DNA of 64,000 nt from Eubacterium_U album. Its GTDB lineage: Bacteria; Bacillota; Clostridia; Lachnospirales; Lachnospiraceae. The notes under the pieces are model-generated. The model was not told the DNA's origin, searched no databases, and saw only the letters and a list, made by a program, of their open reading frames with translations. This document shows positions 10,165 to 18,661 of this stretch, piece by piece. The stretch covers positions 124,001 through 188,000 of the forward strand of contig NZ_JAODBU010000004.1 in assembly GCF_025336545.1 (NCBI RefSeq), given 5' to 3'. A program made the translations under genes and the position numbers. The stretch's first letter is position 1; every line of letters starts with the position of its first letter.

Positions 10165-10872
10165 ATGCGTGTTATAGAAACACAGGATTATTATCATATG
10201 AGCAGAACTGCAGCAAATATTATTTCAGCTCAGATAATAATTAAGCCAAATAGTGTCATTGGGTTGGCAACGGGTTCTACACCAATAGGAACTTACGAAC
10301 AGTTGATTCGCTGGTACGAGAAAGGTGATTTAGACTTTTCTAATGTTACTACAATTAATTTAGATGAATATAAAGGAATTGCTCCTGATAACGAACAGAG
10401 TTATAGATATTTTATGAACAAGCATTTGTTTGATCGTATCAATATTGATAAAAAGAATACATATGTGCCTGATGGTTTGGAAATGGATTCTGATAAAGCA
10501 TGCTCAGATTATAATAGAATAATAAGAGAATCAGGAGGGGTTGATTTACAACTTTTAGGTCTTGGAAATAATGGACATATCGGATTTAACGAACCAGGTG
10601 AAGCGTTTGAAAAAGAAACTCATTGCGTTAAATTGACAGAAAGTACTGTTAAGGCAAATTCAAGATTCTTTGATACTATCGATGAAGTACCTAAGGAGGC
10701 TTATACAATGGGAATTAAAGCCATAATGCAGGCTAAAAAGATTGTTGTTGTAGTAAGCGGTGAAGGTAAGGCAGAGATAGCTAAAAAAGCCTTCTTTGGA
10801 CCGGTAACTCCAAAAGTACCGGCATCAGTATTACAGTTACATAACGATGTAACAGTAATTATGTGTAAATAA
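10165..10872 (+). CDS. nagB: glucosamine-6-phosphate deaminase
   Basis: Converts GlcN-6-P to fructose-6-P plus ammonia. It is 235 residues, the short Gram-positive NagB size. Motifs are the phosphate loop GLATGSTPIGTY, NLDEYKG with the catalytic Asp, and LGLGNNGHIGFNEPG with the ring-opening His. The ATG directly abuts the regulator's TAA, and the ribosome site (GGAGGGAAAGG) lies inside that gene, which implies translational coupling. The order nagB before nagA is reversed relative to many Firmicutes. Confidence 0.95.
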   Translation: MRVIETQDYYHMSRTAANIISAQIIIKPNSVIGLATGSTPIGTYEQLIRWYEKGDLDFSNVTTINLDEYKGIAPDNEQSYRYFMNKHLFDRINIDKKNTYVPDGLEMDSDKACSDYNRIIRESGGVDLQLLGLGNNGHIGFNEPGEAFEKETHCVKLTESTVKANSRFFDTIDEVPKEAYTMGIKAIMQAKKIVVVVSGEGKAEIAKKAFFGPVTPKVPASVLQLHNDVTVIMCK

Positions 10873-10892
10873 GTAGAATACTAAAACAAGTA

Positions 10893-10957
10893 AAAGCAAT
10901 TACTAAAATAACTTTATTTAAACTTTCGGTTAAATTTCGTATTTTGGTAATTGCTTT
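10893..10957 (+). other. 18-bp stem-loop in the nagB-nagA spacer
   Basis: Bases 10893-10910 pair with 10940-10957 over 18 positions with a single G-U pair, enclosing a 29-nt AT-rich loop. No T-run follows, so this is not a classical terminator. It may be an mRNA processing or stability element that sets the nagB:nagA ratio. Confidence 0.6.
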
Positions 10958-11004
10958 GTGTTAATAAAGGATTAATTTTATAGAAAAGCAAAAGTGAGGG
11001 TTTT

Positions 11005-12240
11005 ATGGAAATTATAAAGAATGGTAAGGTTTTTACAAAGAATTTTACATTTGAAAAGGCAGATATAATATTAGATAAAGGTGAAATTAAGGATATTATA
11101 TATTTTGGAAATAATGGTGACAGTACAAATAATACAAGTGATATTAGCGGTAGTACAGATGCAAATAACAATAAATCAGATAATAATTACACTAGAATTA
11201 TCGATGCTAATGGCTTAATGGTAATTCCGGGGCTTGTAGACATCCATTTTCACGGATGTGTTGGCAGTGATTTTTGTGATGCAACACTTGAAGCTGTAGA
11301 AAAAATGGCAGAATATGAAAAAGAGCATGGAATAGCTGCCATTTGTCCGGCAACAATGACATTGCCAAAACAACGTCTTATGGAAATTTGCAAAAATGCA
11401 AAAGAATATAAGGATATTCAAATGAATACTAAGTCTTTGGAAAAAAATAATGAACAGGTAAATACTTCAGAAAAATTAAAGGCAAAGCTCGTAGGGATAA
11501 ATCTTGAAGGCCCATTTATATCTCCGGACAGGGTAGGAGCTCAGAATCCTGAATATGTTCAGAAACCGGACGCAGAGATGTTACAAGAACTTATTGACGA
11601 ATCAGGTAATATGGTAAAGCTTGTAACAATAGCACCTGAAAGAGAAGGCGCTATAGAGTGTATTTCAAAATTACACGATAAAGTCAGATTCTCAGTAGGA
11701 CATACAATGGCAAATTATGATGAAGCAACATTGGCATATGAAAGCGGAGCAAAACATGCAACACATTTATATAATGCAATGACAGGATTAAATCATAGAA
11801 AACCGGGCGTTGTAGGTGCAGCAAGGGATGCCAAAAATGTTACAGCAGAATTGATTTGCGATGGAGTACATATTCATCCTTCAGTTGTAAGAGCAACATT
11901 TTCAATGTTTGGAAGCGACAGAGTAATACTTATAAGTGATAGCATGAGAGCTTGTGGAATGCCTGATGGTGAATCAGAGTTAGGTGGTCAGGTTGTTATA
12001 AAGAAAGAAAATGAGGCAAGACTTGTTACAGGAGAACTGGCAGGAAGCGTAACAAATGTTTACGACTGTATGGTTAAGGCCATAGAATTTGGAATCCCTA
12101 TAGCAGATGCGATTAAAGCAGCAACTTATAATCCGGCAAAGGCAATAGGAGTTCTTGATGAATTTGGAACTATAGAAATAGGCAAAAAACCGGGATTTGT
12201 ATTGGTTAATGAAGACTTTTCAATAAATCAGGTTTTATAA
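11005..12240 (+). CDS. nagA: N-acetylglucosamine-6-phosphate deacetylase
   Basis: Amidohydrolase-family enzyme (411 residues) that removes acetate from GlcNAc-6-P, feeding NagB. Recognisable motifs are DIHFHGC (metal site), NLEGPFISP, VGHTMANYDEA, HLYNAMTGL, ICDGVHIHP and LISDSMRA with the catalytic Asp. It is slightly longer than usual. Residues about 36-62 form an Asn/Ser/Asp/Thr-rich low-complexity insertion in the small beta-domain, and a second polar insertion lies near 140-157 before the NLEGPF strand. ATG follows AGTGAGGG. It ends the chb/nag operon, facing maf. Confidence 0.94.
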   Translation: MEIIKNGKVFTKNFTFEKADIILDKGEIKDIIYFGNNGDSTNNTSDISGSTDANNNKSDNNYTRIIDANGLMVIPGLVDIHFHGCVGSDFCDATLEAVEKMAEYEKEHGIAAICPATMTLPKQRLMEICKNAKEYKDIQMNTKSLEKNNEQVNTSEKLKAKLVGINLEGPFISPDRVGAQNPEYVQKPDAEMLQELIDESGNMVKLVTIAPEREGAIECISKLHDKVRFSVGHTMANYDEATLAYESGAKHATHLYNAMTGLNHRKPGVVGAARDAKNVTAELICDGVHIHPSVVRATFSMFGSDRVILISDSMRACGMPDGESELGGQVVIKKENEARLVTGELAGSVTNVYDCMVKAIEFGIPIADAIKAATYNPAKAIGVLDEFGTIEIGKKPGFVLVNEDFSINQVL

Positions 12241-12270
12241 TAAGTATAATAAGAACTCTTCACAAACTGT

Positions 12271-12316
12271 ATGTACCTTCTTTACCGGACAAAAATGTCC
12301 GGAATTCTGGGTACAT
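12271..12316 (+). other. two-tiered inverted repeat between nagA and maf
   Basis: Outer stem ATGTACC (12271-12277) with GGTACAT (12310-12316), and inner stem CCGGACA (12285-12291) with TGTCCGG (12296-12302). It sits between convergent genes and probably ends transcription from both sides, although neither side has a good T-run. Confidence 0.6.
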
Positions 12317-12330
12317 ATCAGTTGAACAAG

Positions 12331-12936
12331 TTAACACAAGTCTGAAAAATTATTGATTTCATGATATAAGCGCGAAATAGGAAGACCTACTACGTTGTTG
12401 TAATCGCCATTTATTTTCTCAATATGAATTGCAAATGGTCCCTGAATTCCATATGCTCCGGCTTTATCAAAAGAATCTTTTGTATTAATATAACTGTTTA
12501 TTTCATCGTCAGTCATAGGGCATACATGTACATCTGTTTTTTCATAAAAAGATTTAACTTTCGGAGATGAATTTCCGGATGTGTAATGAAGTAAGGTTAC
12601 GCCTGTATAAACCTGATGCGTTTTATTCTGTAATTTCTTTAACATACGAAATGCATCATCATAATCAGATGGTTTTCCCATGATTTCATCATCGCAAAAG
12701 ACGACAGTATCAGCTCCAATAATTAAAGTGTCGTTCTCCAATAAAGAAAGGGAATTTGCAACGCCAAAAGCTTTGATAGATGAAAGTTCCATGGAAACGT
12801 CAAAAGGAGCAGTTTTAGTTGTGATTTCAGGAGTGTCAGAAGTAACAATTTTAAAGTCATACCCTGCCTGCTTCATTAGTTCCATACGTCTTGGCGATTT
12901 AGATGCCAAAATAATATCTGTATTTGTAATATTCAT
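12331..12936 (-). CDS. maf: Maf-type nucleoside triphosphate pyrophosphatase
   Basis: House-cleaning pyrophosphatase acting on non-canonical or modified dTTP/UTP, 201 residues. Motifs in order are ILASKSPRR near the N terminus, TLIIGADTVV, GKPSD, and DKAGAYGIQGPFA near the C terminus. The start codon follows AGGAGA on the minus strand. It is convergent with nagA and transcribed alone; MreB/MinD neighbours, common for maf, are absent here. Confidence 0.93.
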   Translation of the reverse strand: MNITNTDIILASKSPRRMELMKQAGYDFKIVTSDTPEITTKTAPFDVSMELSSIKAFGVANSLSLLENDTLIIGADTVVFCDDEIMGKPSDYDDAFRMLKKLQNKTHQVYTGVTLLHYTSGNSSPKVKSFYEKTDVHVCPMTDDEINSYINTKDSFDKAGAYGIQGPFAIHIEKINGDYNNVVGLPISRLYHEINNFSDLC

Positions 12937-13077
12937 ATCAATTAATTCTCCTAAATATTTAAATTCATAATAGAGTATACAACAAAATAGTGTAAATAAA
13001 TATAGTTATATGTTAACATCATAGTGTAAACAAAACTTACAAAAATGTTAATAAAATTTAATTATGGAGAGAAACAT

Positions 13078-13875
13078 ATGAATAAATTTAAGGGATATCT
13101 TATTTGCACGGATTGCGATGGAACATTGACAGACAATGAAGGAAAAGTATCAGATGCAAATGCAGAGGCTATTAAATATTTTGAAGAAGAGGGTGGATTA
13201 TTTACATTAGCTACAGGCAGATTTCCTCATTTTGCAAATAATTTTAAAGATAAATTTAAGGTTAATGCACCAATAGTATCCTTAAATGGTGCGGTACTCT
13301 ATGATATTAACGCAGAGAAAATGTTAAATTCATGGAAAATGGAGAAAGAGCGTTTTGCTAAAGTTTTAAGATATGTAAATGAAGAATGGTCACAAATATG
13401 GGAAATATGGACAAGTGGAAACATATATGAAAGTGTAGGTTATAAGCCGGCAGAACATAAGTATGATGAAAATAGTTTGGAAGAATATATAACAAAGCTT
13501 CCGGATTATTTATATAAAAATCTGTTTATTCAACCTGCTGATGTAACAAAAAAATTGCAGGAGCAGTTAAAAATAAGATTTGGGGATAAATTCAGATTTG
13601 ATTTAAGCTGGCCCGAAGGAATAGAAATGCAGTTGATAGACAGTGGAAAAGGAATTGCAATAAAATATTTGAAAGAACATTTAGGAAAAGAAAATGGAAA
13701 TACTATTCATACTACAATCGGAATTGGAGATAATGAAAATGATATAAATATGATTGAATGTTCTGATATTGGATATGCAGTAGGTAATGCAGTAAAAGAA
13801 TTGAAAGAAAAGGCTGACAGAATTACAGTTGCAAACACTGAGGATGCTATAGCAAAGATAATTTCACAACTTTAA
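13078..13875 (+). CDS. Cof-type HAD hydrolase
   Basis: HAD-superfamily phosphatase of 265 residues with a C2B-type cap. The nucleophile motif is CTDCDGTLTD, motif II is TLATGR, and the metal-binding GIGDNENDINMIE lies near the C terminus. Members dephosphorylate sugar phosphates or FMN-like molecules; the substrate here is unknown. ATG 13078 follows ATGGAGAGAAA, and the in-frame ATG 13045 has no ribosome site. Confidence 0.88.
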   Translation: MNKFKGYLICTDCDGTLTDNEGKVSDANAEAIKYFEEEGGLFTLATGRFPHFANNFKDKFKVNAPIVSLNGAVLYDINAEKMLNSWKMEKERFAKVLRYVNEEWSQIWEIWTSGNIYESVGYKPAEHKYDENSLEEYITKLPDYLYKNLFIQPADVTKKLQEQLKIRFGDKFRFDLSWPEGIEMQLIDSGKGIAIKYLKEHLGKENGNTIHTTIGIGDNENDINMIECSDIGYAVGNAVKELKEKADRITVANTEDAIAKIISQL

Positions 13876-14006
13876 ATAACATTAAAATTTTTATTGAAAA
13901 AAGTATGTGTATTCGTTATTATGGACTATGGATATGTAAATTATATGTAAAAATCAAGGAAAAAATAAGAAAAAATGAAGTAAAATATCTATTTTCCATA
14001 GGAAAC

Positions 14007-14080
14007 AAAATGGACAAAGTTCATTATATATAAGTGTTTCCGACGATTAGCCACCGACCAAAGGGAGGGGGCAATACATA
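14007..14080 (+). promoter_or_regulatory. conserved leader element, copy 1 (upstream of Na/Pi transporter)
   Basis: About 73 nt that align almost without gaps to 33873-33944 upstream of pepF. Shared blocks are ACAAAGTT, TTTC-GA-GATTAGC, CCGAC, AAAG and GGCAATACATA. It contains a purine-rich GGGAGGGGG that could act as a ribosome site for GTG 14081, although ATG 14102 has its own AAGGAG. It may be a structured leader RNA or a mobile mini-repeat; I do not recognise it as a known riboswitch class. Confidence 0.5.
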
Positions 14081-14101
14081 GTGTGCAAGGAGAAAGTAAT
14101 T

Positions 14102-15895
14102 ATGGACTATGTACTTTTAGTATTAGAGTTACTTGGTGGCGTAGGACTGTTTTTGTATGGAATGAGTCTTATGGGTTCATCTCTTGAAAAGTTAGCAGGT
14201 GGAAGTCTTGAAAAGATTTTGGAAAAGCTGACAACAGGAAAGAGCAAAAGAACAGGACAGCTTAAAGGTTGGGGCCTTGGAACAGGGGTAACTGCCATTA
14301 TTCAAAGTTCAGCGGCAACTACACTTATGCTTATCGGATTTGTAAATGCCGGAATTATGAAATTAGGACAGGCTATTCCGGTAGTATTTGGTGCCAATGT
14401 TGGTAGTACAGCGACAGCTATTATTTTAAGTTTAGGAGATGTTGGTGATAATCTTTTAATTTTAAAATTAGTTAAGCCTAAATATTTAGCATGCGTGTTA
14501 TTGGTTGTAGGTGCTTTTATTATTCTTTTCTCTAAGAAAAAGAAATTAAAAGATACAGCGGGAATTTTAGTTGGTCTTGGCATACTTTTTACAGGTATGA
14601 CAACAATGGAATCTGTGTTTAGCGGTAATGCACAGATTACGGCAGCTATTGAGCATATGTTTGGAACAATAAGTAATCCATTACTTGCATTTTTAATAGG
14701 TATGGTACTTACGGCAATTATTCAGAGCTCATCTGCTTCAGTAGGTATTTTACAGGCACTTTCCGCTACAGGAGTAGTAACATATGGAACTGCAATTCCT
14801 ATTATTATCGGTCAGAACATTGGTAAATGTGTTGCTATTATTTTAGGTGGAATCGGTGCAAATAAAAAAGCAAAAAGAGTTTCTCTTAGCTATTTATTGT
14901 TTAATATTATAGGTGCATTTTCATTTATGGTTATATTCTGTGTATGTAAAGAAGCATTTGGTTTAGCAATATTTGGAGAAACTGTAAACAGAAGTAAGAT
15001 TGCTATTATCCATGTAGGATTTAACCTTGTTACAAGTTTAGTTTTACTTCCATTTGCAGATAAAGTAGGTGATTTGACAGGAAAGATTGTTGGAAATGAA
15101 GAAGAGTCTCTTATGGATAAAGAACTTGGAACACTTGATCCAATGTTATTAAAAACACCTACAGTAGCTTTAAAGCAGAGTAAAGAAGTTATGTGGGCAA
15201 TGACGGATGCAATATCAAATAACTATAAGATTGCATGCGAGCTCATTAAACATTTTGATATTAAGTTATTAGATGAAGCAAGAAAAAATGAAGACTTTAT
15301 TGATAAATGTGAAAGCGTTTTAAGTTCATACATTTTAAAGATAGATGCAAAACAGCTTCCTGGAGATGGAAAAAGAGTCGTATCTGAATTATTAAATTCA
15401 GTTGGAGATTTGGAAAGAATAGGTGATCACTGTATAAATATTTCATTCCTTATGGAAGAAATGAATGAAAGAAAAGCTCATTTTTCTGATAAGGGGTTAA
15501 AAGAAGTTGAGGTCTTAGTAGATGCAATAGAATCTATTATTAATACAACATTCCAGGCATTTAAAGAAGATGATGAAATATCAGTTATCAGAGTAGAGCC
15601 AATGGTTAAGATAATTTCAAGATTAAAAAATATGATAAAAGACAATCATATTTCAAGATTGGAAAACGGACAATGTAGCATAGAAGCAGGTATTACTTTA
15701 TTAGATTTACTTACTAATTTTGAGAGAATTGCCAGCCACTGTGAAAATATAGCTTTGCATATTACTAAGAGGGTAAATAAAGAATTGCATTTAGATGATA
15801 TGCATGGACATATGATGGACAAACATAGTGAGGAATATAAGGGACTTTACTTATATTACAAGTCTCAGTATGTAGATAAAATTGAAAATGAATAA
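14102..15895 (+). CDS. Na/Pi cotransporter family protein with PhoU-like tail
   Basis: Membrane protein of 597 residues. Two Na/Pi cotransporter repeats are seen, with the paired signatures IIQSSAATTLMLIGF and IIQSSSASVGILQA, plus eight or so membrane helices up to about residue 330. A cytoplasmic PhoU-like helical domain (about 350-590) includes NSVGDLERIGDHC. Likely role is Na+-coupled phosphate transport with PhoU-type control. ATG 14102 follows AAGGAGAAAG; GTG 14081 with GGGAGGGGG upstream is an alternative start. Confidence 0.87.
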   Translation: MDYVLLVLELLGGVGLFLYGMSLMGSSLEKLAGGSLEKILEKLTTGKSKRTGQLKGWGLGTGVTAIIQSSAATTLMLIGFVNAGIMKLGQAIPVVFGANVGSTATAIILSLGDVGDNLLILKLVKPKYLACVLLVVGAFIILFSKKKKLKDTAGILVGLGILFTGMTTMESVFSGNAQITAAIEHMFGTISNPLLAFLIGMVLTAIIQSSSASVGILQALSATGVVTYGTAIPIIIGQNIGKCVAIILGGIGANKKAKRVSLSYLLFNIIGAFSFMVIFCVCKEAFGLAIFGETVNRSKIAIIHVGFNLVTSLVLLPFADKVGDLTGKIVGNEEESLMDKELGTLDPMLLKTPTVALKQSKEVMWAMTDAISNNYKIACELIKHFDIKLLDEARKNEDFIDKCESVLSSYILKIDAKQLPGDGKRVVSELLNSVGDLERIGDHCINISFLMEEMNERKAHFSDKGLKEVEVLVDAIESIINTTFQAFKEDDEISVIRVEPMVKIISRLKNMIKDNHISRLENGQCSIEAGITLLDLLTNFERIASHCENIALHITKRVNKELHLDDMHGHMMDKHSEEYKGLYLYYKSQYVDKIENE

Positions 15896-15958
15896 TAATA
15901 TTGACATATGGTATGGATGATGTTTAAATTAAACTATCTGTACTAAGGGGTGGTATTT

Positions 15959-16315
15959 ATGTCAAAGAAAAAAAGTATAATTATAGTAGGAATTGTGGCA
16001 GTTATTTTAGCAGTAGTTTTGATTGTTGTGTTACATCCTTCAGGCACCGGAAAAGATGCTGAGAATAAGATGGAAGTGACAACAGCTAATTATCAGACAG
16101 ATGAGGCAGATGACAACAATTCAATGGATAACGAATCAGCTGAAGGCGAAACGAATTATTGGGATTCAGTAGACATGATAGAAGATGGCAATGCAGCTGA
16201 TAACGAAGGTAATAACGAAAATACAGCAGATGAACAGGTAAGTGGCGACTCAGAAGAATATCCGGGACAGGATGATGGATGGTCACCAATTGTACCGGCT
16301 GATGATGTAAATTAA
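15959..16315 (+). CDS. membrane-anchored acidic protein
   Basis: Unrecognised 118-residue protein. A Lys-rich start (MSKKKS) and one hydrophobic helix (about 5-27) are followed by an extracytoplasmic region very rich in Asp, Glu and Asn, ending SPIVPADDVN. No catalytic motif is seen. It may be a small anchored envelope protein. ATG 15959 is 8 nt from GGGGTGG. It follows the phosphate-type transporter by 63 nt and may be co-transcribed with it. Confidence 0.7.
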   Translation: MSKKKSIIIVGIVAVILAVVLIVVLHPSGTGKDAENKMEVTTANYQTDEADDNNSMDNESAEGETNYWDSVDMIEDGNAADNEGNNENTADEQVSGDSEEYPGQDDGWSPIVPADDVN

Positions 16316-16365
16316 ATTATTTTAGTTGATTGTGGGGATATACGGGGTGAAAAATAAATTATGAT

Positions 16366-16485
16366 TTGAAGGGAAAATTAATTAGGCCTCAGTGTATTTC
16401 AGAAAATTATATTTATGGTTTTATAAGTGAATTTTCTGATACCAACAGAGAAGATGATGAAGAACTGATTGCGATAAAAAGATAA
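16366..16485 (+). other. possible 39-codon remnant or small ORF
   Basis: An open frame from TTG 16366 to TAA 16485 encodes a protein-like stretch (LIRPQCISENYIYGFISEFS) with an acidic tail. There is no good ribosome site, and a stop codon lies 10 codons upstream. It could be the end of a decayed gene. Nothing else is seen in this spacer except the terminator. Confidence 0.25.
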
Positions 16486-16490
16486 AAAAG

Positions 16491-16541
16491 ATGAACACAA
16501 ATAAGTTACGTTTAGTGATAACGAATTTGTGTTCATTTTTT
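16491..16541. terminator. bidirectional terminator
   Basis: Perfect 12-bp stem ATGAACACAAAT (16491-16502) with ATTTGTGTTCAT (16525-16536). T-run on the right and A-run on the left serve the converging 15959 and tetR-type genes. Confidence 0.85.
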
Positions 16542-16566
16542 ATGTTTATCAAAAATTTTTCATATA

Positions 16567-17151
16567 TTACTTAGAAGAATCTTCTATGAGTCTTGTGATA
16601 ATATCATGGACTGTGTTGTATACAAATACAGCCATTTCTTCAGGTGGTGTAACGCAATCAGAAAAAATCCATGTTTTAAGCATTCCAATACAACCGCTTC
16701 TTAAAAACGAATAAACATATTCAGGGGCAATTGATTTGTTAAAACAATATATAAGATTAATCTGTTTTCTTACCTTACTTTCGATTACGTCTTCCATACG
16801 TTGTATAAAAAATGCATCGCCGTGATATCCCATTAAAGCTTTTAATGAATCTCTGTTTGCTTCAAAAACAGAAATCAGGTCAGTTACAAAACTGTAACTT
16901 TGAGCTCTCGATAATGAAGGATAGGAATCAAGTACCTTCTGAATCTGGGAAATAATGTCGTTTTCCATTTCTTGTAATAGGTCAAATATATCCGTATAAT
17001 GCAGATAAAAAGTTGAACGGTTTATATTTGCAAGAACAACAAGATTTTTAATTGTAATATCATTAATATTCTGTTTTATCATCATTTGCGCAAGCGTTTT
17101 CTTCAAAGCTTCCCTTGTGCGCTGACTACGTTTATCTATTTTAATATTCAT
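16567..17151 (-). CDS. TetR-family transcriptional regulator
   Basis: Regulator of 194 residues. The N-terminal HTH is RTREALKKTLAQMMIKQN with recognition-helix region NINRSTFYLHYTDIFDLLQE, followed by a helical C-terminal domain resembling the TetR_C_7 group (DhaS-like). Target unknown: the only divergent neighbour is mnmA, whose start lies 135 bp away. An imperfect inverted repeat CATTA/TAATG at about 17165-17182 overlaps a TATAAT-like box in the divergent spacer and could be its operator. Confidence 0.85.
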   Translation of the reverse strand: MNIKIDKRSQRTREALKKTLAQMMIKQNINDITIKNLVVLANINRSTFYLHYTDIFDLLQEMENDIISQIQKVLDSYPSLSRAQSYSFVTDLISVFEANRDSLKALMGYHGDAFFIQRMEDVIESKVRKQINLIYCFNKSIAPEYVYSFLRSGCIGMLKTWIFSDCVTPPEEMAVFVYNTVHDIITRLIEDSSK

Positions 17152-17286
17152 GTATAATATTAGTCATTACATATGGTATAATGGCATTTCCTTTACTTGA
17201 AGTTATTTACAAAAATATTATAATAGAGGATAAGAAAAAAGACAACATGATGTCTATAAAAATAAGAAATATTTAAGAGGTCAAAA

Positions 17287-18348
17287 ATGAAAAATAAAAC
17301 AGTTGTAGTAGGGTTATCAGGGGGAGTTGACTCATCGGTTACGGCATATTTATTAAAGAAACAGGGTTACAATGTAATTGGCGTTACAATGCAGGTGTGG
17401 CAGAAAGATATTCCTGAAAGTGGAAAAACAGGAATAGCAGAAGTGGAAGACGCAAGGAAAGTGGCGGCGTATTTGGGTATTCCTCATTATGTGCTTAATT
17501 TTAATGAAGAATTTCATAAAAATGTTATAGAATATTTTGTTAAAACTTATAATGACGGAAAGACACCTAATCCTTGTGTGGTATGCAACAGATATGTAAA
17601 ATGGCAGGCTTTAAGGGAAAAGGCAGGAAATTTAGGAGCGGATTATATTGCAACAGGTCATTATGCAAAGATAGAAAAATTAGAAAATGGAAGGTACGCG
17701 ATTAAAAATTCAAAAACGGCAAAAAAAGACCAGACATATGCATTACATTTACTGACTCAGGAACAGTTAGAACATACAATTATGCCTCTTGGCAGCTATG
17801 AAAAAGATGAAGTGCGAAAGATTGCTGAAAGAGTAGGAATTCCTGTTGCACATAAAAAAGACAGTCAGGATATGTGCTTTATTCCCGATGGAAAATATGC
17901 AAATTTTATATACAAAGAAACAGGAAAAAGGGCAATACCGGGAGATATTGTGACAATGGATGGAGAAGTTGTTGGAAAACATAAAGGAATTATTTTTTAT
18001 ACAGTCGGACAGCGAAAAGGTTTGAAATTGCAAAATAAAAATATGTATGTTTGTGAAATCAATGCCAATAAGAATCAGATTTTGGTATGCGACAATGAAT
18101 CCCTGTTTAAAAAGATAGTAGTTGCGCACAATGTTAATATGATGGCAAAGGAAAGTATTAGTGGAAAACAAAGAGCGTTTGCGAAAATAAGATATAACCA
18201 TGAAGGGGCAGACTGTACTGTGTGGATGGAAGATGAAAAATTGTATTGTGAATTTGACAAACCTCAAAGAGCAGTGACCCCGGGACAATCTTTAGTTGTA
18301 TATCAGGATGGATATGTGCTTTGCGGAGGAGAAATTATTTCAGAATAA
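17287..18348 (+). CDS. mnmA: tRNA-specific 2-thiouridylase
   Basis: Installs sulfur at U34 of tRNA-Lys/Glu/Gln using ATP. It has 353 residues. The ATP-pyrophosphatase loop is GLSGGVDSSV (9-18); the catalytic Cys pair lies in TPNPCVVCNRYVKW and KKDSQDMCFI; TGHYAKI and the C-terminal beta-barrel (TVGQRKGL onward) are present. ATG follows AAGAGGTC. It precedes the primary sigma factor gene with a 312-bp gap containing the latter's promoter. Confidence 0.94.
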   Translation: MKNKTVVVGLSGGVDSSVTAYLLKKQGYNVIGVTMQVWQKDIPESGKTGIAEVEDARKVAAYLGIPHYVLNFNEEFHKNVIEYFVKTYNDGKTPNPCVVCNRYVKWQALREKAGNLGADYIATGHYAKIEKLENGRYAIKNSKTAKKDQTYALHLLTQEQLEHTIMPLGSYEKDEVRKIAERVGIPVAHKKDSQDMCFIPDGKYANFIYKETGKRAIPGDIVTMDGEVVGKHKGIIFYTVGQRKGLKLQNKNMYVCEINANKNQILVCDNESLFKKIVVAHNVNMMAKESISGKQRAFAKIRYNHEGADCTVWMEDEKLYCEFDKPQRAVTPGQSLVVYQDGYVLCGGEIISE

Positions 18349-18512
18349 AATATGTTGGAATCAAAAACACCAACTTTGATGTTTACGGATTGTTTCGTGC
18401 TACGCATTCCAATAATCCTACCAAATATTCATAATAAGTAGACAGTAATTATGCAATATCTACTCATTGATACAAATTTGCGTATTTTTTTACAAAATAT
18501 TTAAAAATAATG

Positions 18513-18541
18513 TTGACGGATTTTAAACATATGCGTATAAT
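18513..18541 (+). promoter_or_regulatory. sigma-A-type promoter of rpoD
   Basis: TTGACG (18513-18518), 17-bp spacer, TATAAT (18536-18541). The expected start of transcription is near 18548, leaving a leader of about 114 nt. The rest of the 312-bp gap back to mnmA shows only AT-rich sequence and no further gene. Confidence 0.85.
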
Positions 18542-18547
18542 TGTAAG

Positions 18548-18638
18548 TTGAATAACCAACACTTAATGTGGATAGGTCTATCTCGACGAAGAGAGTTTTT
18601 ATATATTTATGAGTTCATGATTAGTCGGAGTTATTCAA
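18548..18638 (+). ncRNA. candidate structured rpoD leader RNA
   Basis: TTGAATAAC (18548-18556), at the predicted transcript 5' end, is perfectly complementary to GTTATTCAA (18630-18638), closing a domain of about 73 nt. Smaller inner stems (for example TCTC/GAGA near 18582-18595) are possible. The ribosome site AAAGGGA follows 12 nt later. Not matched to a known family. Confidence 0.45.
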
Positions 18639-18661
18639 ATTCAAAGAAAGGGATTGCTGTA

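Noticed and set aside
12680..12970. Plus-strand frame inside maf
   Set aside because: It lies antisense to a clearly conserved gene and has no start signals.
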